Source: Thalassiosira profunda (taxonomy: Eukaryota; Bacillariophyta; Thalassiosirophyceae; Thalassiosirales; Thalassiosiraceae). From it: a stretch of 13,634 nt of DNA. The DNA lies in contig JALLAP010000650.1 of NCBI GenBank assembly GCA_036939355.1, positions 1 through 13,634 of the forward strand, written 5' to 3'. The position numbers and the translations under genes were made by a program. Of this stretch, positions 1 through 7,345 are shown in pieces. Under the pieces are notes generated by a model that saw only the letters and a list, made by a program, of their open reading frames with translations, was not told the origin of the DNA and searched no databases. Every line of letters begins with the position of its first letter. The stretch's first letter is position 1.

Positions 1-2
1 AC

Positions 3-1964
3 TCCAACACGCAAGACGTGGTGTCCACCTCCTACTCCTCGGAGCATTCTCTCCTGGTTGTGGGATTCTCCACCGGCCTCTTTGGACTGTACGAGCTGCC
101 GTCGATGTCCAACATTCACACCCTGTCGCTCTCCCATTCTACGATTGGGACCGTTTCCATCAACCCCTCAGCCGAGTGGCTTGCCTTTGGCTGTCCCAAG
201 ACGCAACAATTGCTTATTTGGGAGTGGAGGTCGGAGACGTACGTGCTGAAGCAGAGCGGACATGCGTATGGGATGCGGTGCCTGGCGTATTCGCCAGACG
301 GGATTGTCGTGGCCACCGGAGGCGAGGACGGCACGGTCAAGCTGTGGAACTCGCAATCCGGCTTCTGCTACGTCACGCTGCCAAAGAGCCACACGGCCGC
401 CGTCACGGCCGTGGAATTCGCCAATCCCACCGTGGTCCTCTCCTCCAGCCTCGACGGAACGGTGCGCGCGCACGACCTGCACCGGTACCGCAACTTCAAA
501 ACGTACACGTCCGACATTCCATGCCAGTTCTTGAGCATGGCCGTGGACAAGTCGGGGGAGGTGGTGTGCGCGGGGTCGGCGGAGCCCTTCCGCGTGTGCG
601 TGTGGTCGGTGCAGACGGGCAAGTTGACGGACGTGCTGACGAGCCATTTGGGACCGGTATCGAGCCTCGCCTTCCATCCTGTTCGAGGATCGTTGGCCAG
701 CGCCAGTTGGGACGGCACCGTGAAAGTGTGGGACTTGTACAAGAGCGATTCCACCCCCGAGAGCTTCGAGAGCGGCGCCGATGTCGTGTGCGTGGCATTT
801 CGACCGGACGGGAACCAAATCTGCAGCGGAACAATCCGAGGATTGCTCCGCTTTTGGAACGTCGACGATGGAAGTTTGGTCTGCGAGATCGATGGCCAGA
901 AAGACATCAAAGGAGGACGAAAGCTGAACGATAGGATGACGGCGGACAACAACGCCTCCTCAAGATACTTCACGAGCATTGCCTACTCTGCCGACGGAAC
1001 GTGCCTCTTGGCCGGAGGGAACAGCAAGTATGTGTGCATCTACGAGATCTCGCAGCAAATCCTGCTGAAGAAGTTTCAGATCAGCTTCAACNAACAGCAA
1101 GTATGTGTGCATCTACGAGATCTCGCAGCAAATCCTGCTGAAGAAGTTTCAGATCAGCTTCAACCGGAGTCTGGATGGCGTTCTCGACGAGGTAAGTGCA
1201 CGCATTCACCGTCATACCGCCCCTCAAATCGAGTCTAACTTGTGCCTGCAATCCCTTTCTAGCTTCATTCCAAAAACCTGGGAGACGGAGGCACAATCGA
1301 TGACGAGCACGATTCCGCTGGCGAAGAGGACGATCGTACGCCGCTCCTGCCGGGTGCGAAGCGTGCAGACGACGGGTCGCGAAAGAGCAGAGTCGAAGTC
1401 CTCGCAATGCAAGTCGCCTTCTCTCCTACTGGAAGAGAATGGTCGACGGTATCTGGAGAGGGCCTTCACGTGTACTCCCTGGACGACGAGATGATCTTCG
1501 ATCCCATGGCGCTCACCGAGGCGGTGACCCCGAGCGCCGTCCAGGCCAACATTAGGAAGAGGAAGTACGGGATGGCGTTGTTAATGAGCCTCCATCTGAA
1601 CGAGTTTGCGTTGGTCAAAATTGTCATTGAGGACACGCCGTATGAATCCATTGCCACGGTGGTCCGTTCCATTGGCCAGGAGCATTTGGGCCAGCTCATA
1701 CACTTTCTCTCGAAATGCATGGAGGACTCGCCTCACGTGGAATACTACCTCCAGTGGTGTTTGGAGCTTCTGCAGACGCACGGACTGTACATGGAGAAGA
1801 ACCGAGGCAAGTATTTGCGATCCTTCCGGGCACTGTTCCGGGTGGTGCAGTCTCGCTATGTGGACTTGAAGGGCGTCTGCGACGACAACAAGTACTCTTT
1901 GAGCTTCTTGGAGAATCAAGCGAATCTGCTCTTGAGCGGGCAGCAAGACGATACAGATACATGA
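3..1964 (+). CDS. PWP2: PWP2/UTP1, WD40 component of the small-subunit processome (5'-partial, broken by an assembly artefact)
   Basis: In known eukaryotes PWP2 is a nucleolar WD40 scaffold of the UTP-B complex, needed for 18S pre-rRNA processing. The frame is open from base 3, so the start lies upstream. Visible WD40 blades include SYSSEHSLLVVGFSTG, AYSPDGIVVATGGEDGTVK, SSSLDGTVRAHDLHRYRNF and SASWDGTVKVWDL. After the blades comes an acidic linker (DDEHDSAGEEDD), then a last blade (VAFSPTGREWS) and the helical Utp12-type C-terminal domain, ending at TGA 1962-1964. One intron runs 1192-1262 (GTAAGT...CTAG, phase 0). Bases 1020-1091 are repeated exactly at 1093-1164 around an N at 1092. The 73 extra bases shift the frame; removing them restores one reading frame of 605 residues in the window. 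Family assignment is recalled from yeast and human PWP2 and is very secure. Confidence 0.95.
1020..1164. repeat. 72-bp exact direct duplication flanking a single N (unclosed contig overlap)
   Basis: Bases 1020-1091 and 1093-1164 are identical, separated only by the ambiguous base 1092. Both copies encode the same PWP2 segment (SKYVCIYEISQQ and onwards). Keeping both breaks the frame; keeping one restores it. This is the signature of two contigs whose overlapping ends were joined by an N instead of being merged, not of a biological repeat. Confidence 0.93.
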
Positions 1965-2270
1965 AGCAAATAATAGAGAACTGACTTGGCTGGTTCTTAT
2001 GTGTATTGTAGTTGCTTTTGGTTAATTTATACCAAGAAGGCCTCAAACACCCCGGAGAGCAGACGCACAGCTATGATCACTTGAAAGTTACCAAGCAAGA
2101 ACTAAGTTACAGAAGAAGCTACACCCAGAAGGAGAAACATCTTGATACAGGCACGTCCAAAACCGGAATAGCAAAACGCATGCCTGATATGTACATTGTG
2201 TTTGTGTGCTTGAAGATTTGCGAGAATGGGCGAAGCGGATCAGGATACCCTCTCCACCAATCGTCGGCAA
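1965..2270. other. Spacer downstream of PWP2, no supported gene
   Basis: This stretch follows the PWP2 stop codon and precedes, on the other strand, the stop of a small basic ORF, so it looks like a shared convergent 3' region. Its first part is AT-richer than the coding sequence around it and presumably holds the PWP2 3' UTR; an AATAAT at 1969-1974 could serve as a weak poly(A) signal. Short ORFs on both strands lack splice support or family resemblance and are not called. Confidence 0.5.
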
Positions 2271-2510
2271 TCATTGCTTGTCATCGCCGTGAGACGAATG
2301 CACCATAAATAATCCCTTGCCGCCCATCAACTGTCCTGCCGTAGGATGCCTCTTCAGATTCACTGGTGGCGCGGGCTGCACTCGTCGCCCGACCTTTGGA
2401 CTCCTGGACACCTTCGGAGACGGCGGCGCCTTCACCTTCGCCTTGGTTTGCTTGTGCGCCTTGAGATCGCGAGACGCGTCCCGCTCCTGGAAGAAGAGTG
2501 CTTGAAACAT
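2271..2510 (-). CDS. Small lysine/proline-rich basic protein or terminal exon, unrecognised
   Basis: An ATG at 2510-2508 opens a 79-residue ORF ending at 2271. It is rich in Lys, Arg, Pro and Ser (KAHKQTKAKVKAPPSPK, SPKVGRRVQPAPP) with a Gly-rich end (LMGGKGLF). The sequence may instead be the last exon of a longer gene. A good acceptor (CTTCTTCCAG) lies eight codons inside the ORF, in phase 0. Upstream at 2732-2790 an exon-like stretch with a strong GTAAGT donor at 2731 would join in the same phase and is also basic (AAKRRRSRRTDPGTTYNKK). That stretch has no in-frame ATG and has a stop just upstream, so a further 5' exon would be needed. No family is recognised. Confidence 0.3.
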   Translation of the reverse strand: MFQALFFQERDASRDLKAHKQTKAKVKAPPSPKVSRSPKVGRRVQPAPPVNLKRHPTAGQLMGGKGLFMVHSSHGDDKQ

Positions 2511-2824
2511 TGCTTGGTACCTATGTATTCGAGAGGATTGCGCAGGTTAAGTCGACCTCCTTGCGGAAATTATGAGCGCCATTGTCGCCACGAGAGTTGG
2601 CGGAGAGGGGAGAGGGTGGAGGTGGAAGCAACATCAGCGCCGGCGTCAGCGATTTTTTGCACTTGCATTTTGTGGTGGCAAGACACTTTCACAGATGATG
2701 TCAAAACGGTAATTGGTGTCACAACACTTACCTTCTTATTGTAAGTAGTACCCGGGTCAGTTCTTCTTGACCTCCGTCGTTTTGCAGCTGACAAAGCAAT
2801 CTATTCTCTGTTCCATTTCCTTCT

Positions 2825-2830
2825 TTTATT
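2825..2830 (-). promoter_or_regulatory. AATAAA polyadenylation signal of the selenoprotein T gene
   Basis: On the minus strand AATAAA occurs about 200 bases after the selT stop codon and about 45 bases after the end of the candidate SECIS. That is where a poly(A) signal closing a SECIS-bearing 3' UTR is expected. Confidence 0.6.
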
Positions 2831-2873
2831 TACAAACCTCTACGACTGCAGTCGATGGAATGATACCCTCCAA

Positions 2874-2940
2874 GAAGCTGATTGTCAAAGGTTGTGGATT
2901 CAGCACACAATGCTCGCTCACAACCTCGTCATTCACAGCC
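2874..2940 (-). promoter_or_regulatory. Candidate SECIS element in the selT 3' UTR
   Basis: In eukaryotes a SECIS hairpin in the 3' UTR recruits SBP2 and the Sec-specific elongation factor to read UGA as selenocysteine. The minus strand shows an outer helix (GGCTG with CAGCT), then a 5' ATGA (2932-2929) opposed by a 3' TGA (2887-2885), giving the tandem G-A quartet. A perfect 8-bp helix follows (AGGTTGTG with CACAACCT), extended by one G-U pair. Above it sits a 4-bp mini-stem (AGCA/TGCT) between two bulges, as in type 2 SECIS. The start of the 5' bulge, 11 bases after the quartet, is AG rather than the usual AA. Its position, 90 to 155 bases past the stop, is right. Confidence 0.65.
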
Positions 2941-3027
2941 GTCCAAAGAGACCATCCACCAGTTCGAGTCTCTAGGTGTACCAACCAACAAATGCATCTG
3001 TTGCCAGTTACCCAGCGTTGTTGCATT

Positions 3028-3956
3028 CTATCCTCTTTTCATGCCAGCCTTCTCCAACGCCGCAACAATCTCCTCGACATTTGGCATTCTCCCCATCTCC
3101 AATTTGGAATAGATCTACGGCGCGCCAGTTGCATTGCACAGAGGAAGTATCAGATGCGTGATGCATTGTTGCAGATTCAGACCACTCACTCAGACATAGA
3201 CTCACCAGTTTCTGGTCGACGTACAGCTCGAACGCCCCCGTGTTGGCGAACGATTGCACGTACGACGGTATAACTAAAAACACGATAATGAACGTCATCG
3301 CGGGATTCTCCTTCATCTTGTAATAAAATTCCGGAGGCTGCCGCATCCCCGGAACGTACGTCCAGACCGAATCCCCCGCCAGGATCAACAGCATGGCGAA
3401 CAGCTGCACGGCCGCGATGACGTTGCCCGCGTAGGCCGTCCATCCCGGAGGGGGATAATTCTCCCCCGCGAAGCTGGACCACTGGCCCGGAAATTCCTTG
3501 TGAAGAATCGACCGGAGCTTGAGGAAGTTGTTCTTCATGCCTGTTGGATTGTTGAAGGAGAAATGTATGTCCATGAGGCGTATTGCAAAGTTGCGTGAGA
3601 ATATGCACCGGAGAGACATTCAGAAATATGCATGCACCGTGGAAACGTTTGGCACCGCGACGCCCCGCTTACCTCAGGAGGTGCAAAATTGGACCAATGC
3701 ATCGCGCTGCTTCTGATTGCACAGTGGCAAGGGCAACAAATAGCAGATGGTGGGTGAGTAAACAAAACGTTCTGTTTCAGACGACTGCACCGTGACGCCC
3801 CGCACATCACACTCAGCTTACCGCGGCTGATGCACAGCAGATGATCCCCAGGATGGACGCGATTGCGAGCGCCACCAGCGCGGTGGCTGCCGCCGACAAG
3901 GGCCGCGGTCGTCGCCTCATCATCGTCACTTGGGCCGCGGAGAGAGCGAGCAGCAT
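3028..3956 (-). CDS. SELENOT: Selenoprotein T (ER thioredoxin-like oxidoreductase), four exons, in-frame TGA = Sec
   Basis: SelT is an ER-membrane thioredoxin-like selenoprotein with a CxxU redox motif. Exons on the minus strand: 3956-3822, 3712-3673, 3540-3206, 3114-3028; introns of 109, 132 and 91 bp, all GT-AG, with phases 0, 1 and 0. The join gives 198 residues, against 195 in human SelT. Exon 1 encodes a signal peptide/anchor (ALVALAIASILGIICCASA). The 40-nt exon 2 encodes KQRDALVQFCTS-U-G, with TGA at 3676-3674 where SelT has CVSU-G. Exon 3 carries FPGQ, GENYPPPGW, a membrane-spanning stretch and NTGAFELYVDQKL; exon 4 carries YSKLEMGRMPNVEEIV and a TAG stop. An ATG at 3923 has a better context (A at -3) and would give 187 residues. 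A SECIS candidate and AATAAA follow. Family assignment is secure; the N-terminus is not. Confidence 0.93.
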
Positions 3957-3957
3957 G

Positions 3958-4017
3958 CGTTGTTGGGGTTGTGGTTGGTTGTTGGTTGTTTGGGTGTTGG
4001 GGGGTGGGTGGTGGAGG
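3958..4017. repeat. GT-rich low-complexity tract in the divergent promoter
   Basis: The plus strand is nearly pure G and T, with many GG and GGG runs separated by TT or T, including GGGTGTTGGGGGGTGGGTGG. On the selT side it would be a C/A-rich 5' UTR or proximal promoter. G-quadruplex folding of the plus strand is possible. It is not a telomeric repeat because no fixed unit recurs. Confidence 0.6.
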
Positions 4018-4025
4018 AAGTAAGG

Positions 4026-4048
4026 CACGTGATCTCACGTGACGTGAC
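4026..4048. promoter_or_regulatory. Paired CACGTG boxes overlapping a TGACGT site
   Basis: Between the divergent selT and membrane-protein genes, CACGTG occurs at 4026-4031 and 4036-4041, exactly 10 bp apart, one helical turn. The second overlaps TGACGT (4040-4045) and runs into a further CGTGAC. CACGTG is the classic E-box/G-box for bHLH and bZIP factors, and TGACGT is the motif bound by stramenopile aureochromes. Binding is inferred, not shown. Confidence 0.4.
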
Positions 4049-4200
4049 AGAGTGAGACAGAGAGACATTTCTAGAACTGCCTTGCGACTGCGACGGTTTA
4101 GAATGCCCCCCGGACGAAGTGCCGATTTTAGAAGCCCTTTGCTTGCGGGCCTCTCTCGTGCCGAGCCATTCGATGCATACATATTATTTCAATAATGATC

Positions 4201-4260
4201 GAGCACACTCGAGTAGGCGGAAATCACATCGAGTAGACCGCGCGCACCTCGAGTAGACCA
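4201..4260. repeat. Three tandem 20-bp units with invariant TCGAGTAG core
   Basis: Three consecutive 20-bp units (4201-4220, 4221-4240, 4241-4260) all carry TCGAGTAG at the same place (4209, 4229, 4249). Units 2 and 3 share CAC[A/C]TCGAGTAGACC. The array ends 8 bp before the ATG of the gene at 4269, so it lies in its 5' UTR or core promoter. The period of about two helical turns would place any bound protein on one DNA face. Confidence 0.75.
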
Positions 4261-4268
4261 ATCCAACG

Positions 4269-5123
4269 ATGGGCAAAGCCGGCAGGCCTCCCAAGCGGTC
4301 CTCGACCGTGTCGACCAGATCCTCCTACACCACCACCCGGAAAGATCCTCTCCTCCCCACCCACAATGCCGAGGCAAAGCAGGGCGGAAAGTGCGGCGCC
4401 TGCGGCCGCCTGATACTTCTCCTCCTCCCCATACTCGGCTGCGCCCTCATCATCGGCAGCCTCATGCTGCTAGTGCATCACAATGAGGTAGCCATCACCG
4501 ACGTGACGATATCGCGATGCATCGCCGACTACGATCCCAAGATCGAGGTGCTCGTCATGATCATATCGGGCGGTTCCATCATGTTCGTCGTGACAAAGAT
4601 GCGTAACATTCAGATTTCTGTGTACCATCGGCGGCAGAAGAGTGAATCGAAATGCATGAGCGCATTGAATATGATCGCGGCGATTTGCAACTGTATCGCC
4701 TATGCTGGCTTCATCACGCTTGCATTGTACGACGTGGATGGAAAGTCGGAGGCGATGCACATGATCGGCGCTTACCTCTACTTCAGTTTGAGTGGCATTT
4801 ACGGGCTTCTCCACTCATTCTTGCTGTGGAAACAGGTGCAGTATCCGTTGCTCTGCAAGATTCTCTTCACCCTCGTGCCTTTGGCGACAATCACATGCAC
4901 GATTATCTTCTGCATCGATACACAAGAGCACTACGCGTTTGAATGGTTCTCAGTGGCAATGGCAGCACTTAATTGCGGTTTGTTCAGCATTCTATTCATG
5001 GTAGACAATGTGGACGACGAGCTGAGGGATTTCTTCTGCTGCCGCCGCGCCGGTGGCCGGAGAGGAAGCACAAGCAGTACGGCCACGCGGTCAAGCACGA
5101 CGAAGCAGGCGAGGCTCACATAG
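4269..5123 (+). CDS. Six-helix membrane protein, DRAM/FRAG1/TMEM150 (CWH43-N) type
   Basis: A single-exon gene of 284 residues starts at ATG 4269, with ACG before the ATG. After a Ser/Thr/Lys-rich cytosolic N-terminus of about 42 residues come six hydrophobic segments: about 45-67 (LILLLLPILGCALIIGSLML), 90-107 (VLVMIISGGSIMFVV), 132-153 (MIAAICNCIAYAGFITLAL), 161-185 (MIGAYLYFSLSGIYGLL), 195-215 (LFTLVPLATITCTIIFCID) and 224-246 (FSVAMAALNCGLFSILFMVD). The tail is short, Arg/Ser/Thr-rich and has a CC pair. The order of helices, the aromatic-rich helix 4 and the VDNVDDELRDF tail resemble DRAM/FRAG1/Sfk1 proteins, which act in autophagy, endolysosomal or plasma membranes. Assignment is from topology and faint motif similarity, so the exact role is unknown. 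It is divergent with selT. Confidence 0.75.
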   Translation: MGKAGRPPKRSSTVSTRSSYTTTRKDPLLPTHNAEAKQGGKCGACGRLILLLLPILGCALIIGSLMLLVHHNEVAITDVTISRCIADYDPKIEVLVMIISGGSIMFVVTKMRNIQISVYHRRQKSESKCMSALNMIAAICNCIAYAGFITLALYDVDGKSEAMHMIGAYLYFSLSGIYGLLHSFLLWKQVQYPLLCKILFTLVPLATITCTIIFCIDTQEHYAFEWFSVAMAALNCGLFSILFMVDNVDDELRDFFCCRRAGGRRGSTSSTATRSSTTKQARLT

Positions 5124-5226
5124 GCTCACTAGATCTAGGACTGCTTCCGTTTCTGTATCAGATTGGATGAAATGATGGGAAGCACACCCATTGTATATGT
5201 TAGTGTTAACATAAGTTGTGCTCCAG

Positions 5227-6479
5227 CTACTGCTCAAAACTCGTGGGTTTGAAGTCCAGCCCTTTGTGCCCAATCGCCGGCCGTCCGTACTGCCGCTCGT
5301 ACAACTCATCGATGTTCGCTCCCAGCCAATCCGCCCATTTTACTACAGCTCTGCTTCGATGGCTCACTTTGCATTTCTCCTCCGTTGCCATGCACGAAAA
5401 GGGCTCCGTTTGACCGTGGGGAACGAAAATGGAATCCCATCCGAAGCCCCTCCCTTCGATGGGTTCGACGATTGTGCCCGAACATCTCCCAGTCTTCGAC
5501 GTGCAAATGGTTAGATCCAAGTGGGCAGTGCAATCAGCGATACAGCAAACGCTCAACTCACAAATACAACAGGATCTGCGTGCGGATACGGGCAGAACGC
5601 CAGCGTACAAACTGCCGTTGCGGTCTTGTCCTCGTATCCAATCAAAATCTTGTAGAGGCCCTATGGTCACATAAGCATCAGCACAGTTCAGTTCGAGCAG
5701 CCAATTCCACCAACTCTCAAAATATATCTCACATCTGATCCGAGTTTGTCCTGGAACCATTTGATGAATGGTCCGGGCATTCCTCCCAATGCGTTAAACT
5801 CCAGACTCGTGTCTTCCACGACGCACGCCCCTCCTGCCAACTGCGCTCCCTGGATTGCTTTGTTCTTCGCCACTGCTTCGGTATTGATTTCTGCATTGAA
5901 TGGTGGAGATCACTGCTGAGTTTATCCCAGAGCATACGATAGACGAAAGAAGGCATGGATGGTTCTTACCTTGTATTTCGGGAAGGTCTGGCGATGAAGC
6001 ACACACAAGTATTGAGAGAAGATAACAGAGATGGTTTGCAGATTCCGCACTCATGATCAACTCACCAACATCGAGGATCCGCAAATTCACGAAACTCTCG
6101 CCATCGTCGGAAGATGTTGCCGCGTTATTCGCCAGGATCAGGTTGATCTCCCTCTGCTTCATCGCATTCCCCGTCTGTAAATGAGAGAGGAGATGCACGC
6201 ATTAGATGCGGTGATAATACATCCGCTGCAAACAGTGCCAGCAAAATCACTCACAACAAACGCAATGTTCAGCTTCTTGTCCACCTCCTCCCCGAACCCT
6301 TCCGGATTGTCCTGAAACTCCTTGGCCTTTGCACGCCACGCGCCGGCGCCACCGGATTTGTCGTCTCCAGCGACGGCGGACAAGGACGTCCGCGCAGGTC
6401 GACATTGGGCGCGGCCGGCGAATCCACTGGTCCCCGCGACGACGACGGCGAGGAACAACAGGGCGACGAGAGCATTCAT
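5227..6479 (-). CDS. ITPA: ITPA/HAM1-type inosine/xanthosine triphosphate pyrophosphatase with N-terminal targeting leader
   Basis: The family hydrolyses ITP, dITP and XTP to monophosphate plus pyrophosphate, keeping deaminated purines out of nucleic acids. Six exons on the minus strand: 6479-6255, 6174-6066, 5987-5970, 5890-5733, 5660-5562, 5493-5227; all phases join and give 291 residues. Hallmarks: TGNAMK (76-81), DLPEIQ (112-117, metal-binding Glu115, human Glu44 equivalent), [17 protein letters not shown] (142-158), [12 protein letters not shown] (203-214), FGWD (220-223) and SHR (247-249). The core aligns with human ITPA with almost no gaps. About 70 extra N-terminal residues form a signal peptide ([14 protein letters not shown]) and a [20 protein letters not shown] region like a bipartite plastid leader, then a linker. 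A short C-terminal extension follows the usual end. Catalytic identity is secure; location is inferred. Confidence 0.94.
5970..5987 (-). other. 18-nt micro-exon of the ITPA gene
   Basis: This exon is bounded by an acceptor (ATCGCCAG) and a donor (GTAAGA). It carries two bases completing Asp, five codons and one base of the next Glu. Its content is the DLPEIQ motif holding the metal-binding glutamate, and leaving it out would remove that residue while keeping the frame. Confidence 0.85.
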
Positions 6480-6754
6480 CGTCAGGCGAAGGAAGAGGGG
6501 GAGGGTGGAAGGGGAAATCCGCCGCCTCAAACTGATTCCTCTGTAGAAAATGGCTCGTAGGCCTCTCCCCCAGCACCCCACACCACAGTCGCCGCCCAAG
6601 CCCGACCCGGCCCCTACCATCGCTGGCATTTACCCCGCCTCACATCGCCCCGCCGTCGTCGCTAGTAGCTCTCCATACCGCCATCCGCGCCGCCATCGGT
6701 AGAGAACTAGTAATCTTCCGTCTGTTGGATACACTGAATTGCAAAACATCACGC

Positions 6755-7225
6755 ATGATGGGATCTTCCGCCAGTAAGCCGACGGCAGAAAAGGAGGTGG
6801 TCTGCGTCGACTGCGACCGCAAGACGCAAAAGGATCTTCCAGCGAGCGACCGCGCATCGGGAGAGGGAATGCCGTGCGAAGAAATCTATGCGCGCGTTGG
6901 TGAGTGGTGCATAAGATGTGCGCAGTTGATGCAGGTTGAGTGTGCGTGCTGTGGGAGGAGGTGCCCACGAAATTGCCCCTCATTCCTCGTATTTGCAACA
7001 CATCACGCAGAGTCGTGCATGGACAAGCATCAGGGACAGAGTAAGTCAACAGATCGCTCTCCTCTATCCACCATCTGTCCTCTGACATATGTGATATAAC
7101 GCTTGATCCACACCATTCATCTCTGGAAAGTTGCCCCCTGTACGAAGGAATGGGACGACTTCAAGGCGTGTCACTCAAAAAGCATACGCAGGCGTGAAGA
7201 GCTCGACAAGTTGTCGAAGGAGTAG
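6755..7225 (+). CDS. Twin CX9C (CHCH) protein, probably mitochondrial intermembrane space
   Basis: Three exons (6755-6899, 7011-7040, 7131-7225; phases 1 and 1) join into 89 residues. The coiled-coil-helix-coiled-coil-helix fold is clear: first CEEIYARVESC and then CTKEWDDFKAC, each with nine residues between the cysteines. Such proteins are oxidised by the Mia40/Erv1 relay and serve in respiratory-chain assembly, MICOS or lipid transfer. The 30-nt exon 2 encodes most of the inter-helix linker (SCMDKHQGQ). The N-terminus has an extra CVDC pair. It starts MMGSSASK; initiation at the second ATG (6758, A at -3, G at +4) would expose MGSSASK, a good N-myristoylation signal as in MIC19/CHCHD3. Which CHCH subfamily it belongs to I cannot say. 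Confidence 0.88.
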
Positions 7226-7345
7226 AACCGGGATATCGACTCTGCATTAAAGCTACTCGGGTGGTCACACGACAACATAACTCATGCAACCGAAAAGAAA
7301 GATCTCCTCATCTCCAGCAATGTCCTGCTGCCTTGCAGTGTGGCA

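Noticed and set aside
168..979. Long minus-strand ORFs across PWP2
   Set aside because: They are antisense to clear WD40 coding sequence and show no family motif.
1020..1164. The 72-bp duplication as an extra WD40 repeat
   Set aside because: The copies are identical, abut an N, and break the frame; WD40 repeats diverge in sequence and keep frame.
2826..3026. 66-codon minus-strand ORF immediately after selT
   Set aside because: It covers the SECIS and 3' UTR of selT, has no family resemblance, and its ATG overlaps the region of the selT stop.
3673..3712. Reading the selT TGA as a true stop or the gene as a pseudogene
   Set aside because: The TGA falls exactly at the family's Sec position, all splice phases fit, the rest of the protein is intact to a normal TAG, and a SECIS candidate follows.
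3958..4017. GT-rich tract as telomeric or subtelomeric repeat
   Set aside because: There is no fixed repeat unit; it is a short irregular G/T run between two genes.
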